Positions 12,162 to 22,439 of a DNA stretch of 64,000 nt are shown piece by piece (the stretch's first letter is position 1; every line of letters starts with the position of its first letter). A program made the translations under genes and the position numbers. The notes beneath the pieces were generated by a model that was not told the origin of the DNA, did no database searches, and saw only the letters and a program-made list of their open reading frames with translations. Source of the DNA: Cymbidium sinense (taxonomy: Eukaryota; Streptophyta; Magnoliopsida; Asparagales; Orchidaceae); contig CM038220.1 in the NCBI GenBank assembly GCA_021442155.1, positions 78,789,817 to 78,853,816 on the forward strand, written 5' to 3'.

Positions 12162-12344
12162 CTAAGGTTGACTTATATTTGTCCCCAGACAAACTCCACC
12201 CCAGTCTAAGGACCCGCGGCACGAACCCATGTGTTCGACAAGGATCTTCTCGGTTGGGTCGACTACCTCCTCGACTAGCGGACCGGGGATCGCGGCGGGG
12301 ATAACCGGAACCATGGGATCTTGATAAAAGTCATCGTTCCCCAT
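12162..12344 (-). CDS. Short minus-strand frame, hypothetical
   Basis: This is a 60-codon open frame in a GC-richer island, starting MGNDDFYQDPMVPVIPAAIP. I recognise no family. The mid-part is rich in Pro, Val and acidic residues. It lies inside the presumed LTR, antisense to the assumed direction of the element, and may be chance. It could be an exon fragment, but neither edge has a clear splice site. Confidence 0.15.
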   Translation of the reverse strand: MGNDDFYQDPMVPVIPAAIPGPLVEEVVDPTEKILVEHMGSCRGSLDWGGVCLGTNISQP

Positions 12345-12542
12345 AAAAAGTTTTAAGTTAAATATAACTAAGTTCCCTCAAAATTAACTATAAAAACTTT
12401 ATAGAACACAGAACGATATAAAAGTTCTCACCAAATGAGAACGAAATCTCTAGTATCTCTACTATTCATCTCGAAATTATCGACACTTTAACAACTCTTT
12501 TCTTTTCCGAAAGAGGTCGGTGGTGAATTTTCGGATCCCACA

Positions 12543-12547
12543 ACTAA
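12543..12547. repeat. Target-site duplication ACTAA, right copy
   Basis: This exactly matches 5330-5334. It directly follows the CA end of the nested element and continues into the resumed subterminal unit. Confidence 0.85.
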
Positions 12548-13340
12548 ATATTTCCTTTCCAAACAGGCTAACATAAGTGGAAAAAAATTAGGAAATTGGT
12601 CTAGTTAATAGAGTCTAGTTAATAATTTCCTTCCAAACAGGTCAAAAAAACTGAAAAAAATGTGCAATTGGTTTGTACTGTCCTGAGAGTACAGAGAGTA
12701 TAAATACAAAATAGCTTAAAAAAGTAACCCAACAGCTCCCAAATTGCTCCAAATAGTTTGCAGTCAACACATTCTATCCAAATAGGACACAATAAGGAAA
12801 GAAACTGAGAAAAAAAAGCATGTACTCATGGAAAGTACACGCAAAATTGGCCAAAAGGCTAATATTAAGGCTCTAATCAACCAAATTCGCACATGGTCTC
12901 CACTAAACATATTCTACCCAAACGCAAGAAAATTGAAAAAGCGAAGAAATACTTTGTACTCTCAGGAGAGTACAGAGAGTATAGATGCAAAACAGGTCAG
13001 GAAGGCTAATATTCAGGCTCCAAATAACCTATAATGAAATATACTAAATATTTTCTTTTCAAATAGCCCATAAAAGAAAGATGGTTAGAAATCTAGAAAT
13101 ATTCTGTACTCTCATGAGAGTACAAAGAGTACAGATTGAAGAAAGCTTAAAAAGGCAACTTAACAAATTGCAATAAATGGTCTCTACAAAAGATATTCCA
13201 TCCAAACGTCACGAAAAATGATGAAAAAAAGGAAATGAATGTACTCTCGAGGAAATCTTGAGAGTACACACCGCAAAGCTAAAGAACATGAACATAACAG
13301 TCTGTACTCCTTGGAGAGTATAGAGTACACGAAAAATATC
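12548..13340. repeat. Left subterminal tandem array, part 2
   Basis: This continues the 4046-5334 array after the insertion. It has the same AAATATTTCCTTTCCAAACAGG marker and the same ACTCTCCTGAGAGT or ACTCTCAGGAGAGT near-palindromes, which become more diverged to the right (for example TGTACTCTCATGAGAGTACA near 13109). It ends about 240 bases before the 3' end of the Ulp1-like gene. Confidence 0.85.
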
Positions 13341-13559
13341 TCACCTGGCGACTCATCATCAACCAAATTGATGCACATGGTCTCACTAAAGCAATCCAAG
13401 CGAGATAGTGCGGCTACCTTTAAAAAAGGTTTAAAACCATAAATAATAGCTTCTAAAGCAATTGATTCTAAACATATCAAACTTCAATTGTACAGTTGTC
13501 AGATTAGTTATTTCATGCCTAAATAGAAGATAGTATAAGCGAACTCAGCCCTAAAGCAG

Positions 13560-15260
13560 TTCATCCTCTTTGGTCAATCCTGGTGGTCAGCCTAGTCCAT
13601 TGGAGGTTTACTAATTGCTGCCTCCATGTACTTGCAGAGAAACATCCCGCAGTCGACACTATTTTGTTAGATTGGCAGCCCACTCATCATTTTGATTTGC
13701 CATTTTATGGGATCATTTGCAAAATACTGGCCAGCATCTTGAACAAGTAATTTAATCTGAATAGTAAGAAGTATAGTTAATAAGATGATAGAAAATATGC
13801 ACTTTAGGGAAACCTAAATGAAAATAGTTCTTACAATATCAGAAAGAATGGCCTTATGAGTTGGGTTTGACAATGAATCATAAAAATATCAAGCCCCTTG
13901 CTTAGTATGCTAGGAGTGCCCGATCGATTATTTATAATTGAAAGTAAGAGTAGCTCTTGATACAATGTCTGCAGTGACATGCTGGATGAACATTTTGCTT
14001 TCTTTCTGTAGGCCATATTTTGCATAACTCTATAAGAAGGGAAAAGAAGGTTTATAAATTCTAGCTTCTAACTACCTAGACCAGGATTGGATCATACTAC
14101 CCTGCATTTCTGTGAAGTAGCTTACCCAATGCAAGCATGAAATGTATCCCCATATAGCCCCGGGCATAGCGAGTACTTCTCGGCTAGTAGAAAGGCGAAG
14201 GCGTCGATGTGTGCATCTGACAGATATTGATCTGTCAGTAACTCATCAATTTGCCCTCACAATAATGATATTTCTACCAATCTGATATCCGCATGTGAGA
14301 AATATGGGAATGCGAGCTTAACTAAATGAATAAGTGGTTTTACGTATACAAAAGGTATTGAATGAAGAATGACTTACTTGTCTTTGAATTAGGAGCACGA
14401 CGTGTCAATGAGCTACAGCATTGGCTTAGGTAGGACTTCTCTTGATGAGAAGTCAACAATATGATGTGCCTCAGCTGGTTGCAAGGAAATTAGTGATGAA
14501 GAAAGGTAGTGATGAAGAGTTAAAGTCATTGTGAACTAAGAATCGATCCACAAAGATGATGCATACCTCCGCCTGTTGCTCCTCAACCACAATGATAGTA
14601 GTCTGTGGTTCAGCTACTGTTATTGTCACATCTTCGCAAACCTATAACAAAATTTATTGAAATCAGTTATAATTATGTCAAATTAAAATGAAAGTTATGT
14701 AATACCAATGCTGCCAGCTATTCATCCTGAGTGTAGGCTACCACAGGGCTTATTCTACTCCATGACTTCCTGTAAGTTTGTGTGAAGGGGGAAGATATGG
14801 CTTTCCACTTCCTCATCTTCCGCGCCTTCACACCATGCTCAATGCTGTCGAGTAAATGCTTCGCACCATCTTCATGTATAGTGGAAGCCTCCACAAGAGC
14901 TTCCCCTATGGTAGCCTCCACAGGGGCTTCCCTAGTGGAAGCCTCTACAGGGGCTTCCCCAGTGGAAGTCTCCATAAGGGCAGCCACTGCAATAGCCTCC
15001 ACAGGAGCCTCCCCTGTGGTTGCCTCCACAGGGGAAGCTCCTGTGGTAGCCTCCATAGGTGCTGCCCTAGTGACTGCCTCCTCAAGAGATTCCCTTGTGG
15101 TCACCTCCATAGGAGCTTCCCCATGTTGGGATCTGGGGCCTGCGCCCGGCAATCGCCTCGATAAGCTACACCCAATTCAATTCCATCCATTCTCTCCATT
15201 ATTGATGCTTCAAACGATACTCTATCTCCCAAGGCCAAACGCAGTATCCTCTCCGCAAAG
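13560..15260 (-). pseudogene. Ulp1-like (peptidase C48) protease gene of the Mutator-like element, copy 2
   Basis: Read on the minus strand, the order is: a Pro/Glu/Ala/Thr-rich repeat region (15152 to about 14880); a basic segment ending KWKAISSPFTQTYRKSWSR (about 14750-14810); then the protease domain. The domain shows DELLTDQYLSDAHIDAFAFL (about 14180-14250, where Ulp1 enzymes have a WLNDxxI segment), then GLYGDTFHACIG, YDSLSNPTHKAI (about 13845-13885, holding the usual active-site Asp), and NSVDCGMFLCKYMEAAI (about 13613-13665, holding the catalytic Cys). Intron-like edges occur, for example a donor at 14125. The region that should carry the catalytic His-Trp is degraded, and in-frame stops occur (such as just before NSVDCG), so it is a pseudogene. 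A probable first exon is at 16087-16290, separated by inserted repeats. Confidence 0.8.
14880..15125 (-). repeat. 30-bp coding minisatellite in the Ulp1-like gene
   Basis: About eight 30-base units resemble GCCTCCACAGGGGCTTCCC plus an 11-base linker. On the minus strand each encodes ten residues of the type APVEATTGE. The 30-base period keeps the frame, so gain or loss of units changes only repeat number. Long frames on the plus strand across the same stretch are mirror by-products of the GC-rich repeat. Confidence 0.8.
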
Positions 15261-15264
15261 CCTT

Positions 15265-15835
15265 CTAAGTGGGTAGGTCAAGGGTAAGTTTAGGTTAGGT
15301 TAGCTATATGGAGTGGATTGATATCTTTTTTTCCAATCAATTTGGGTTAAGTTCAATTTTGGCTCAACATGACCCATTTAGGTCATGTTAGGTCTAAGGT
15401 CAATTGGGGTAGATTAGGTCTAGTTGGCCAATTGAGGCTTTGGTCAAGTTTCACAAGTGATTTGGAATGGACTTGACCCATTGGTTCCAATTAATTTGGC
15501 TTAGATCAAGCTTTGACACATTTTGACCCTTTAGGTCAAAATGGGTCAACTTGAGTCAAGTTGACCAATTAATTGGGCTAGGCTTAAATGTTAGCTTGGT
15601 CAAGTTCAAACATAGGTCATGAGTGAACTTAGATCAATAGTTTCAATCAATTTGGCTATGTTAGGTTTCATTTTGGGTTAAGTGTTGACTTGGTCAACTC
15701 TTAAGTTTGAATTGATTTGACCCAATTTAATTGATTGATCATCCCATGATGATTGTTGATCATGATGAGAGGGATATATGAGTTTAGTTCAATCCAATTT
15801 GGTTAGGATCAAAATTTGGCTCATAAGGGTACTAT
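15265..15835 (+). repeat. Fragment (copy D) of the long AT-rich repeat family
   Basis: This is the reverse complement of about 33040-33640. Shared features are TGATCATGATGAGAGGGATA, GCTCATAAGGGTAC, AGTGGATTGATATC and CCAATCAATTTGGG. It is dominated by GGTCAA and TTGACC words. It separates the first exon of the Ulp1-like gene from the rest, so it is probably an insertion into the element or its intron. Confidence 0.8.
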
Positions 15836-16085
15836 AGTTTTATTAGTTTTTCATTTTTATTAGTTTAGTTTATTAGGTTTTTTATTAGTTTTATTAGTTT
15901 TTATTTAGTTATTTATTATTAGTTAGTTTTTTATTAGATAGTTAGTTATTTAGTTTTATTCATTATTATTATTTAGTTATTAGTTTATTTTATAGTTTTT
16001 AGCTTAGTTATTTAGTTTGTTAGTTATTAGTTTTAGTTAGTTAGTTATTACTAGTTATGAGTTATTAGTTAGTTAGTTCACTTTT
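15836..16085. repeat. TTAGTT-type low-complexity tract
   Basis: This is a T-rich, simple sequence built from TTAGTTATTAG and TTTTATTAG words. It has no coding content and lies at the right edge of copy D. Confidence 0.8.
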
Positions 16086-16086
16086 T

Positions 16087-16290
16087 TTAGTTATTACTAG
16101 ACATGATTGACGTGATGGCAATTGAGTCTTGCTGAATTCCGTGCACTCTAGTAAACTGAAGCAAATGAAGCCTCCTTAAAATATCAATGATTTCATTAGT
16201 AAAGAGTGCTGCAATATTATCGAACACCGCTCTAACGATGGTAGGCATGCATCCTGAAGTTATCCTTTTCCAAGACATTGTAAACTTCAA
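16087..16290 (-). pseudogene. Probable first exon of the Ulp1-like gene
   Basis: This is a 67-codon open minus-strand frame with the helical-looking segments IVRAVFDNIAALFTNEIIDI and LRRLHLLQFTRVHGIQQDS. It lies upstream of, and in the same direction as, the Ulp1-like gene, between the right subterminal array and the inserted repeats. N-terminal helical segments of this general kind occur in plant transposon Ulp1-like proteins, but I assign it mainly by position. A donor splice site at its end is not clear. Confidence 0.4.
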
Positions 16291-16389
16291 AATAAAAAGT
16301 CAATTAGTAAGAACATTATCAGCACAATGGAGGCCCACATAGTACAAATGCAAAACTCTCCTAATAACTAATAAAACTGCCTCCAAATT

Positions 16390-19300
16390 GCTTCCATTGG
16401 AATGTAAGGAACATATTCCCTCCAAACAGGCCAAACCAAGTGAAAAAAAATGAGAAAAATGCTTTGTACTCTCATGAGAGTCTGAGAGAATCTGAATCTC
16501 CACAAAACATGACCTTTAAATTGCTTATAATAGAATGTAATGAACATATTTCCTCAAAACAGGCCAAAGAAACTGCTCAAAATTGAAAAATGCTATGTAC
16601 TCTCATGAGAATGAGAGAAATCTGAATGCAAACTACTAAAACTAACCAAATAATCTCAAAATTGCTTATAATGGAATGTAATGAACATATTTCCTCCAAA
16701 CAGCCAAAGCGCTCAAAATGAAAAATACTCTGTACTCTCATGAGAGTATGCAGAGAGAAATCTGATCTAAAGCGCCCTAAAACAACCAAATAGCCTTCAA
16801 ATTACTTATAAGTAATGGAAATGTAATGAACATATTTCCTCTAAGCAGGCCAAAGGTGCTCAAACAGCATAGGAAAAAATGCCTCATGAGAGTACTGAGA
16901 GATAGCAAACTCCCCTAAAACTAACCAAACAGACTCCAAATTGCTTCCAATGGAATGTAATGAATATATTCCCTCCAAACAGCCAAAGAAACTACTCAAA
17001 AAATATTTTATACTCATGAGTGTAGAGAGCAGAAAATCTCCCTAAAACTAACCAAATAGCCTAAAAATTACTTCAAATGGAATGTAATGAACATATTATA
17101 TCCAAACAGCCAAAGAAAAAAAATGATAAAATGCTCACTCTCATGAGAGTAGAGAATATGATAGAAATCTCTAAACCAACCAAATAGCCTCCAAATTGCT
17201 TATAATGGAATGTAATGAACATATTTCCTCCAAATCATAAGAAACTAAAAAATGATAAAATCTTTGAGAAAGAGAGTACATATGCAAATCTCCTAGAAAC
17301 CAACCAAATCCAAATTGCTTCTAATATAATGTAATATATTCCCTCCAAACAGCCAAACCAAGTGGAAAAATGATAAAATAATTTATACTCATGAGAGTGA
17401 GAGTAATGCAAATCTCCTTAAAACTAACCAATCATCCTCCAAATTGCTTCAAATGGAATATAATATATTCTCTCCAAACAGCCAAACCGAAAAAAATGAT
17501 AAAACTCTCATGAGAGTAAACGCACCAAACTAACCAAACAACCTCCAAATTTCTTATAATGGAATGTAATGAACATATTTCCTCTAAACACGATAAAGAA
17601 CTGAAAAATGATAAAATGCTATGTACTTTCATGAGAATATAGATGCAAATCTCCTGAAACCAAACAAATTGCCTCCAAATTGCTTCAATAATGGAATAAT
17701 GAACATATTCTCCAAACAGCCAAAAAGTGGAAAATGATAAAATTAATATGTACTCATGAGAGTACAGAGTATAATGCAAATCTCCTAAAACCAACCAATC
17801 TCCAAATTGCTTCAAATGTAATGTAATGAATATATTCCCTCCAAACAGGCCAAACCAAGTGAAAAAATTGATAAAAAAAATCTATACTCTCATGAGAGTA
17901 CAGAGAGTACAGATGCAAATCTCCCCTAGAAACCAACCAAACAGCCTCCAAATTGCTTATAATGGAGTGTAATGAACATATTTTCTCCAAATAGAAACTA
18001 AAAATAATGAGAATGCTTTACTCAATGAGAGTATGCAAAATTACTCTAAAAACTAACCAAACAGCCTCCAAATTACTTCCAATGGAATGTAATGAACATA
18101 TTCCCTCCAAATAGGCCAAACCAAATGTAAAAAATGATAAAAAAATTTTGTACTCTCATGAGAGTACAGAGAGTACAGATGCAAATCTCCTCTAAAAACC
18201 AACCAATCAGCCTCCAAATTGCTTCAAATGGATGTAATGAACATATTCCCTCCAAACAGACCAAACCAAGTAGAACAAAATGATAAAAAAATATGTACTC
18301 TCATGAGAGTAGAGAGTAGATAAACTCTAAAACCAACCAAATAGTCTCCAAATTACTAATGAATGTAATGAACATATTCCCTCCAAACAAAGCCAAACCA
18401 AGTGAAAAAATAAATTCTACTCTCATGAGAGCAGAGAGTACAAATATAAATCTCCTTAAAACTAATCAACAAATAGAATTGCTTCAAATGGAATATAATG
18501 AACATATTCCTCCAAACAGTCAAACCAAGTGAAAAATGATAAAATATATGTACTCTCATGAGAGTACGAGATATATAAATCCTTAAAAAAATCAAACAAA
18601 TTAGAAATTGGAATGTAATGAACATATTTTCTCCTAACAGAAAGAACCGGAAAAAATGAAAATACAGACTTTATGCAAATTTCCCTAAAAAATAACCAAA
18701 CAATAAATTGCTTCAAATGGAAGTAATGAACATATTTTTTCCTAACAGGCCAAAGAAACTGAAAAAAATGAAAAAAAATGCTATACTTTCATGAGAGTAC
18801 AGAGAGTACAGATAAAAATCTCAAAACTAACCAAACAACCTAGAAATTATTTCAAATGTAATGTAATGAACATATTCCCTCCAAACAGGCCAAACCAAGT
18901 GGAAAAAAATGATAAAAAAATATGTATCCTCATGAGAGAACAGAGTACAAATGCAAATCTCCTAAAACCAACCAAATTTAAATTGCTTCAAATGGAATGT
19001 AATGAACATATTTTCTCAATAGCCAAAAAAGTAATTGGAAAAAATGAGAAAATGCTGTACTCTCATGATAGTACAGAGTATATGCAAATCCCCAAAAAAA
19101 ACAACCAAATAATGCCTAGAAATTACTTCAAATGGAATGTAATGAACATATTTTCTCTTAACAGGCCAAAGAAACTGAAAAAAATAAAAAAAGTGCTTTG
19201 TACTCTCATGAGAGTAGAATACTCCCCTAAAACTAACCAAATCTAAAATTATTTTCAAATGGAATGAACATATATATATCCAAAAAAGAAACTGAAAAAA

Positions 19301-19960
19301 TAAAATGCTCAGACTCTCATGAGAGCACAGAGAGTATAGATGCAAATCTCTCTTAGAAACTAACCAAACAGCTTCCAAATTGCTTATAATGGAATGTAAT
19401 GAACATATTTCTTCCAAAGAGGCATAAGAAACTGGGAAAAAAATGATAAAAATGCTTTGTAGTCTCATGATAAGTAAAGAGTACGCTACAAACCGCCTAA
19501 AACCAACCAAACAAACCTCCCAAATTACTTCTAATGGAATGTGATGAACATATTCACTCCAAACATGCCAAACCAAGTGGAAAAATGATAAAAAAAATAT
19601 TCTCATGAGAGAGTACAATGCAAACTCCTAAAATAAACAAATCCTACTTCCAATGGAATGTAATGAACATATTCTCTATAAATAGGTTTAAAATCTGAAA
19701 GAAATTAAATGGGTGTACTCTTCTGAGAGTAGAGAGTACACATGCAAAAAAAAGCCCTAAAACCCACCAATCAACATTCAAACCGCTTTCTAAAGCCATG
19801 TACTAAACATATTATATCCAAACAAGAAGTCTTTAAAAAAATGATAATGTATACTTCCTGAGAGTACGTGAGAGTACACATGCAAAACTAAAGCAAACAT
19901 CCATTAATCAAAATAAATGTAATGCCATCAACATATTATATCCAAAGAGGCCCCGTAATT
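16390..19960. repeat. Right subterminal tandem array, about 28 units of about 128 bp
   Basis: The marker GGAATGTAATGAACATATTC recurs from about 16400 to 19920 at 105-150-base steps. Each unit also contains CCAAACAGGCCAAACCAAGTG, an A-rich stretch and, in about 25 units, a match to the 14-base perfect palindrome ACTCTCATGAGAGT, often followed by ACAGAGAGTAC. The palindrome is the part kept most constant while the rest drifts. Minus-strand frames of 60-200 codons across the array follow the repeat and are not genes. Confidence 0.9.
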
Positions 19961-20371
19961 CATCAAATTCATGAAACAAGACCAAATATCCTACAATGTG
20001 ATATACTAAACATATAAAAACCAACAGTCAGCTCAAAATTTGAAAATAAGTGTGCACCATCATGACAAGAAAGAGTACACATGTAAATATCTCCAAATAC
20101 AAGAAATAGTCTCGCCAATTAAAGAACTCCGTAGCAAATGTTCTCCTACCTACGTGAGAACAGAGAAAATCCCAATTCATTAAAGTTCAGAATGTGAAGA
20201 AATATATCATAAGTCGCCTGTTTAATGCCTAAGAAAATAAATGGTCGACGGGATGGTGGTGAGCGGTGGCTGAGAAAATTTTTTTGCACAAAAAGAATGC
20301 CTAAACTATTACGTGATGAAGAATGTGGAGCAGCAGCATGATATTTTCTTATCCCGCTATTTGAACGGGAT

Positions 20372-20529
20372 GAGCTGGGTCGGGCCCGAGGTAGTGTTAA
20401 CGGTGTCGTCAATGCGCCGTCCAGTTATAACATCGTTACTTGTAAAAATGCAAAAAAATGATATATTTTTATAATGGGCATGTGCAGCGATACGATTGGA
20501 GTCCGCACGTAAAGCTACTTCTGGACTCC
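20372..20529 (-). repeat. Right terminal inverted repeat of the Mutator-like element
   Basis: This pairs with 3898-4045. The outer 32 bases again form a fold-back, GGAGTCCG at 20498-20505 with TGGACTCC at 20522-20529. The fold-back is kept although the bases between its arms differ from the left end, and it fixes the element boundary. Confidence 0.85.
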
Positions 20530-21890
20530 ATTGCAGATCTCTTTCGGTCGATTGCAATGCAGTTTAGTTTCGCTTTAGTCGGTCTGATGGGGTTCCTAGA
20601 AATTTATCTTTACTTTCCCTCACAATATGGATCTAGCCTTGGATCAGGTTGACTTCCCTTGTTTGGATCATACTCATTTGATCAACTTTAGCCATGGATT
20701 TGAGGGGGTCGGGATCACGTGTGAGGGCATTTCCCTCACCACAATCAATAGGAAGAAGGTGGCTGGGCAGAAGCTGATCATAAGGGTAGACTTACCCTCT
20801 AATTCAGATGTCTTCTCACTAAAGAGGAAAAAGTGGCGTACCACAAACTTGATGGTTTCCATCTTGGCGGTTCAGTTCCAGTGGCAGTTCATCCTAGATT
20901 TGTACATGTTGCCCGGAGGCTACCAATCATCATCTCCCTCAAGGTAGGCTCCCCTTGTTTCAAGGCTTGTCTCCCCTTCATTTGAGCACAGGTCTAGCTC
21001 ACACTCCTCTCATCCTACTCATACTCAATGCAAGAATAAGAATCATATGGTCAAATGGTTCCATACTCGGATAGCCAGAGAGCTTGAAGCAGCTACGGAT
21101 CAAGGATGAGTCCCCATGATTACTTCACCGTGGTTATGGATAACTAGTTTCATCCTCTCTCAAGATTAGATAGAGGATCTTGGGAGATTCACCTCCTCGG
21201 TGGTGCATCTTCAACCAGTAATTTTTAGGAGTAGGAGGTGGTGCGCTGTCTGTTCAATGCCGGTGGTGACATATGGATGCTCAGTCGGTACTAGTTTGAT
21301 CTTTGATATGTTATTCCCCATAGCATAGGGAGGCAGATCCTCCAGGAGAGGGATCGTGAGGCCCATACATTATACATTACTAGTAGAAGCTGAGGAGTTT
21401 AGCAGTTGGTCGACTCATTATGCTGATAACTATCGATAGTATTCTTCTCACGGACCACCACCATAGAGGCGCTTTATACAGAGAGTGGGGTGTCCACCCA
21501 ACCGCTCTTCCCCATGTCCGCCATCACCAGTGCAGGTTTCAAAAATCACCCATTACATCCAAGGCCATGAAAGCCGCATTTGGGGAAAAATGAACCCCGT
21601 TGGTGATCTAGCTACTGTCAAGGGATCCTACTCCTCCTACACCACCCATTATGGTTTAAACCTCCTTCGACCTTCCGCCCAGGAAGGAGTGGCACCGGGC
21701 ATCATGGTCGCTCCTTCACCAACTCCACCCATACTGGATGGAGATGGTGATGGCTATCATGGATATCTAAGATGACAATTCTGCGTAGAGGATCATCCCA
21801 GTTACTTCTATTATAGTTAATATAGAGATTATCATTCTTTAGTGAGTACACCACATAGGATTGACTCGCCTGGTGAGGTCCAAGTGTTCT
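20530..21890 (+). other. Stretch between the Mutator-like element and the gypsy gag, two unassigned frames
   Basis: There are open frames at 20627-20947 (106 codons, starting MDLALDQVDFPCLDHTHLIN) and 21485-21775 (96 codons, Pro/Ser-rich). I recognise neither. Base composition is more balanced than in the flanks, as expected of coding DNA. Both read in the direction of the downstream gypsy element, so they may be decayed pre-gag or gag N-terminal sequence. I find no 5' LTR or primer-binding site here. Confidence 0.3.
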
Positions 21891-22439
21891 CTGCATGATA
21901 GCGATCCTCCAACCCAAGATGTTTGTACTGAGTTAGATCGATCCTTAGATGAGATAGTTGCACACTATTTTATGGAGAAAAAGGAGATCTTAGGGTATGC
22001 ATGGTCTCATGAAGAAAGAGTCACCTCAATCCCATGAAGATGACTGGGGGATTTAACCGGTATGCATGGTTGAGACTAGAGTTTCTTTCTGGGAGAAAGC
22101 CATGGAAGGTGATGAGGTTGATCAAGGAAACACTACAAAATCAACCCATCACCTCCAGAAGGCGAGATTGATAGAGACAGATGGCACAAAGGTTGTAAGA
22201 CTTATAGTAGTGCGTGCTTGAAGCAAGCCCTCCACCATCCTATTACAAATGTTAACCAACTGAGCTAGTGCATGTCTTAGACCAAGACTCTACCTCCTTG
22301 AGCAAGGTAGAACTAGTCTATAGAAGGTAGTGGAAAGTGCCTCCATACATGAAAAGATAAATTCATGGTTGAGTGTGAAGGAAGCTTTAGCTCAAGGAGG
22401 ATCATCTGCCCAAAGGATAGACCCTACCTAGAGGAATTG

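Larger units (their letters stand above)
5335..12542. mobile_element. Nested 7.2-kb TG...CA insertion, probable giant solo LTR
   Basis: The insertion starts TGTTGACCTAC, ends GGATCCCACA, and is flanked by a perfect 5-bp duplication, which is the signature of LTR-retrotransposon integration. Removing it restores the interrupted subterminal repeat without a scar (ACTA|AATATTTCC). I find no second copy of the first kilobase near the right end or of the last kilobase near the left end, and no gag or pol. A solo LTR is therefore the simplest reading. A large non-autonomous retroelement that has lost recognisable LTR pairing is the alternative. A PBS-like TAGGTATCAGAGCC occurs at about 10305, resembling the site matching initiator tRNA-Met, but it lacks a convincing LTR end before it. 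The interior is unusually repeat-rich (see the entries below). Confidence 0.75.
3898..20529. mobile_element. Mutator-like DNA transposon carrying a Ulp1-like gene
   Basis: Two roughly 150-bp inverted repeats at 3898-4045 and 20372-20529 bound this segment. Just inside each lies a long array of tandem units that contain a near-palindrome. A Ulp1-like gene lies on the minus strand toward the right end. Long TIRs plus a Ulp1 (C48) gene are known from plant MULEs such as the Kaonashi type. I find no MURA transposase or MULE domain, so it looks non-autonomous, or its transposase gene is lost. A 7.2-kb LTR-like insertion accounts for much of its length; without it the element would be about 9.4 kb. 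The 9-bp flanks (ATTACATGC and ATTGCAGAT) agree at only five positions, so a target duplication is not proven. A CACTA-type element is the alternative, but the long TIRs and the lack of CACTA ends argue against it. Confidence 0.7.

Noticed and set aside
14782..15276. 164-codon plus-strand frame and a 102-codon frame overlapping it
   Set aside because: Both are the complement of the 30-bp coding minisatellite. The minus-strand frame continues into the Ulp1-like domain, and these do not.
16300..19618. Many minus-strand frames up to 200 codons, hydrophobic and similar to each other
   Set aside because: They are translations of the tandem array, repeat with its period, and change frame between units. 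There is no start context or domain.
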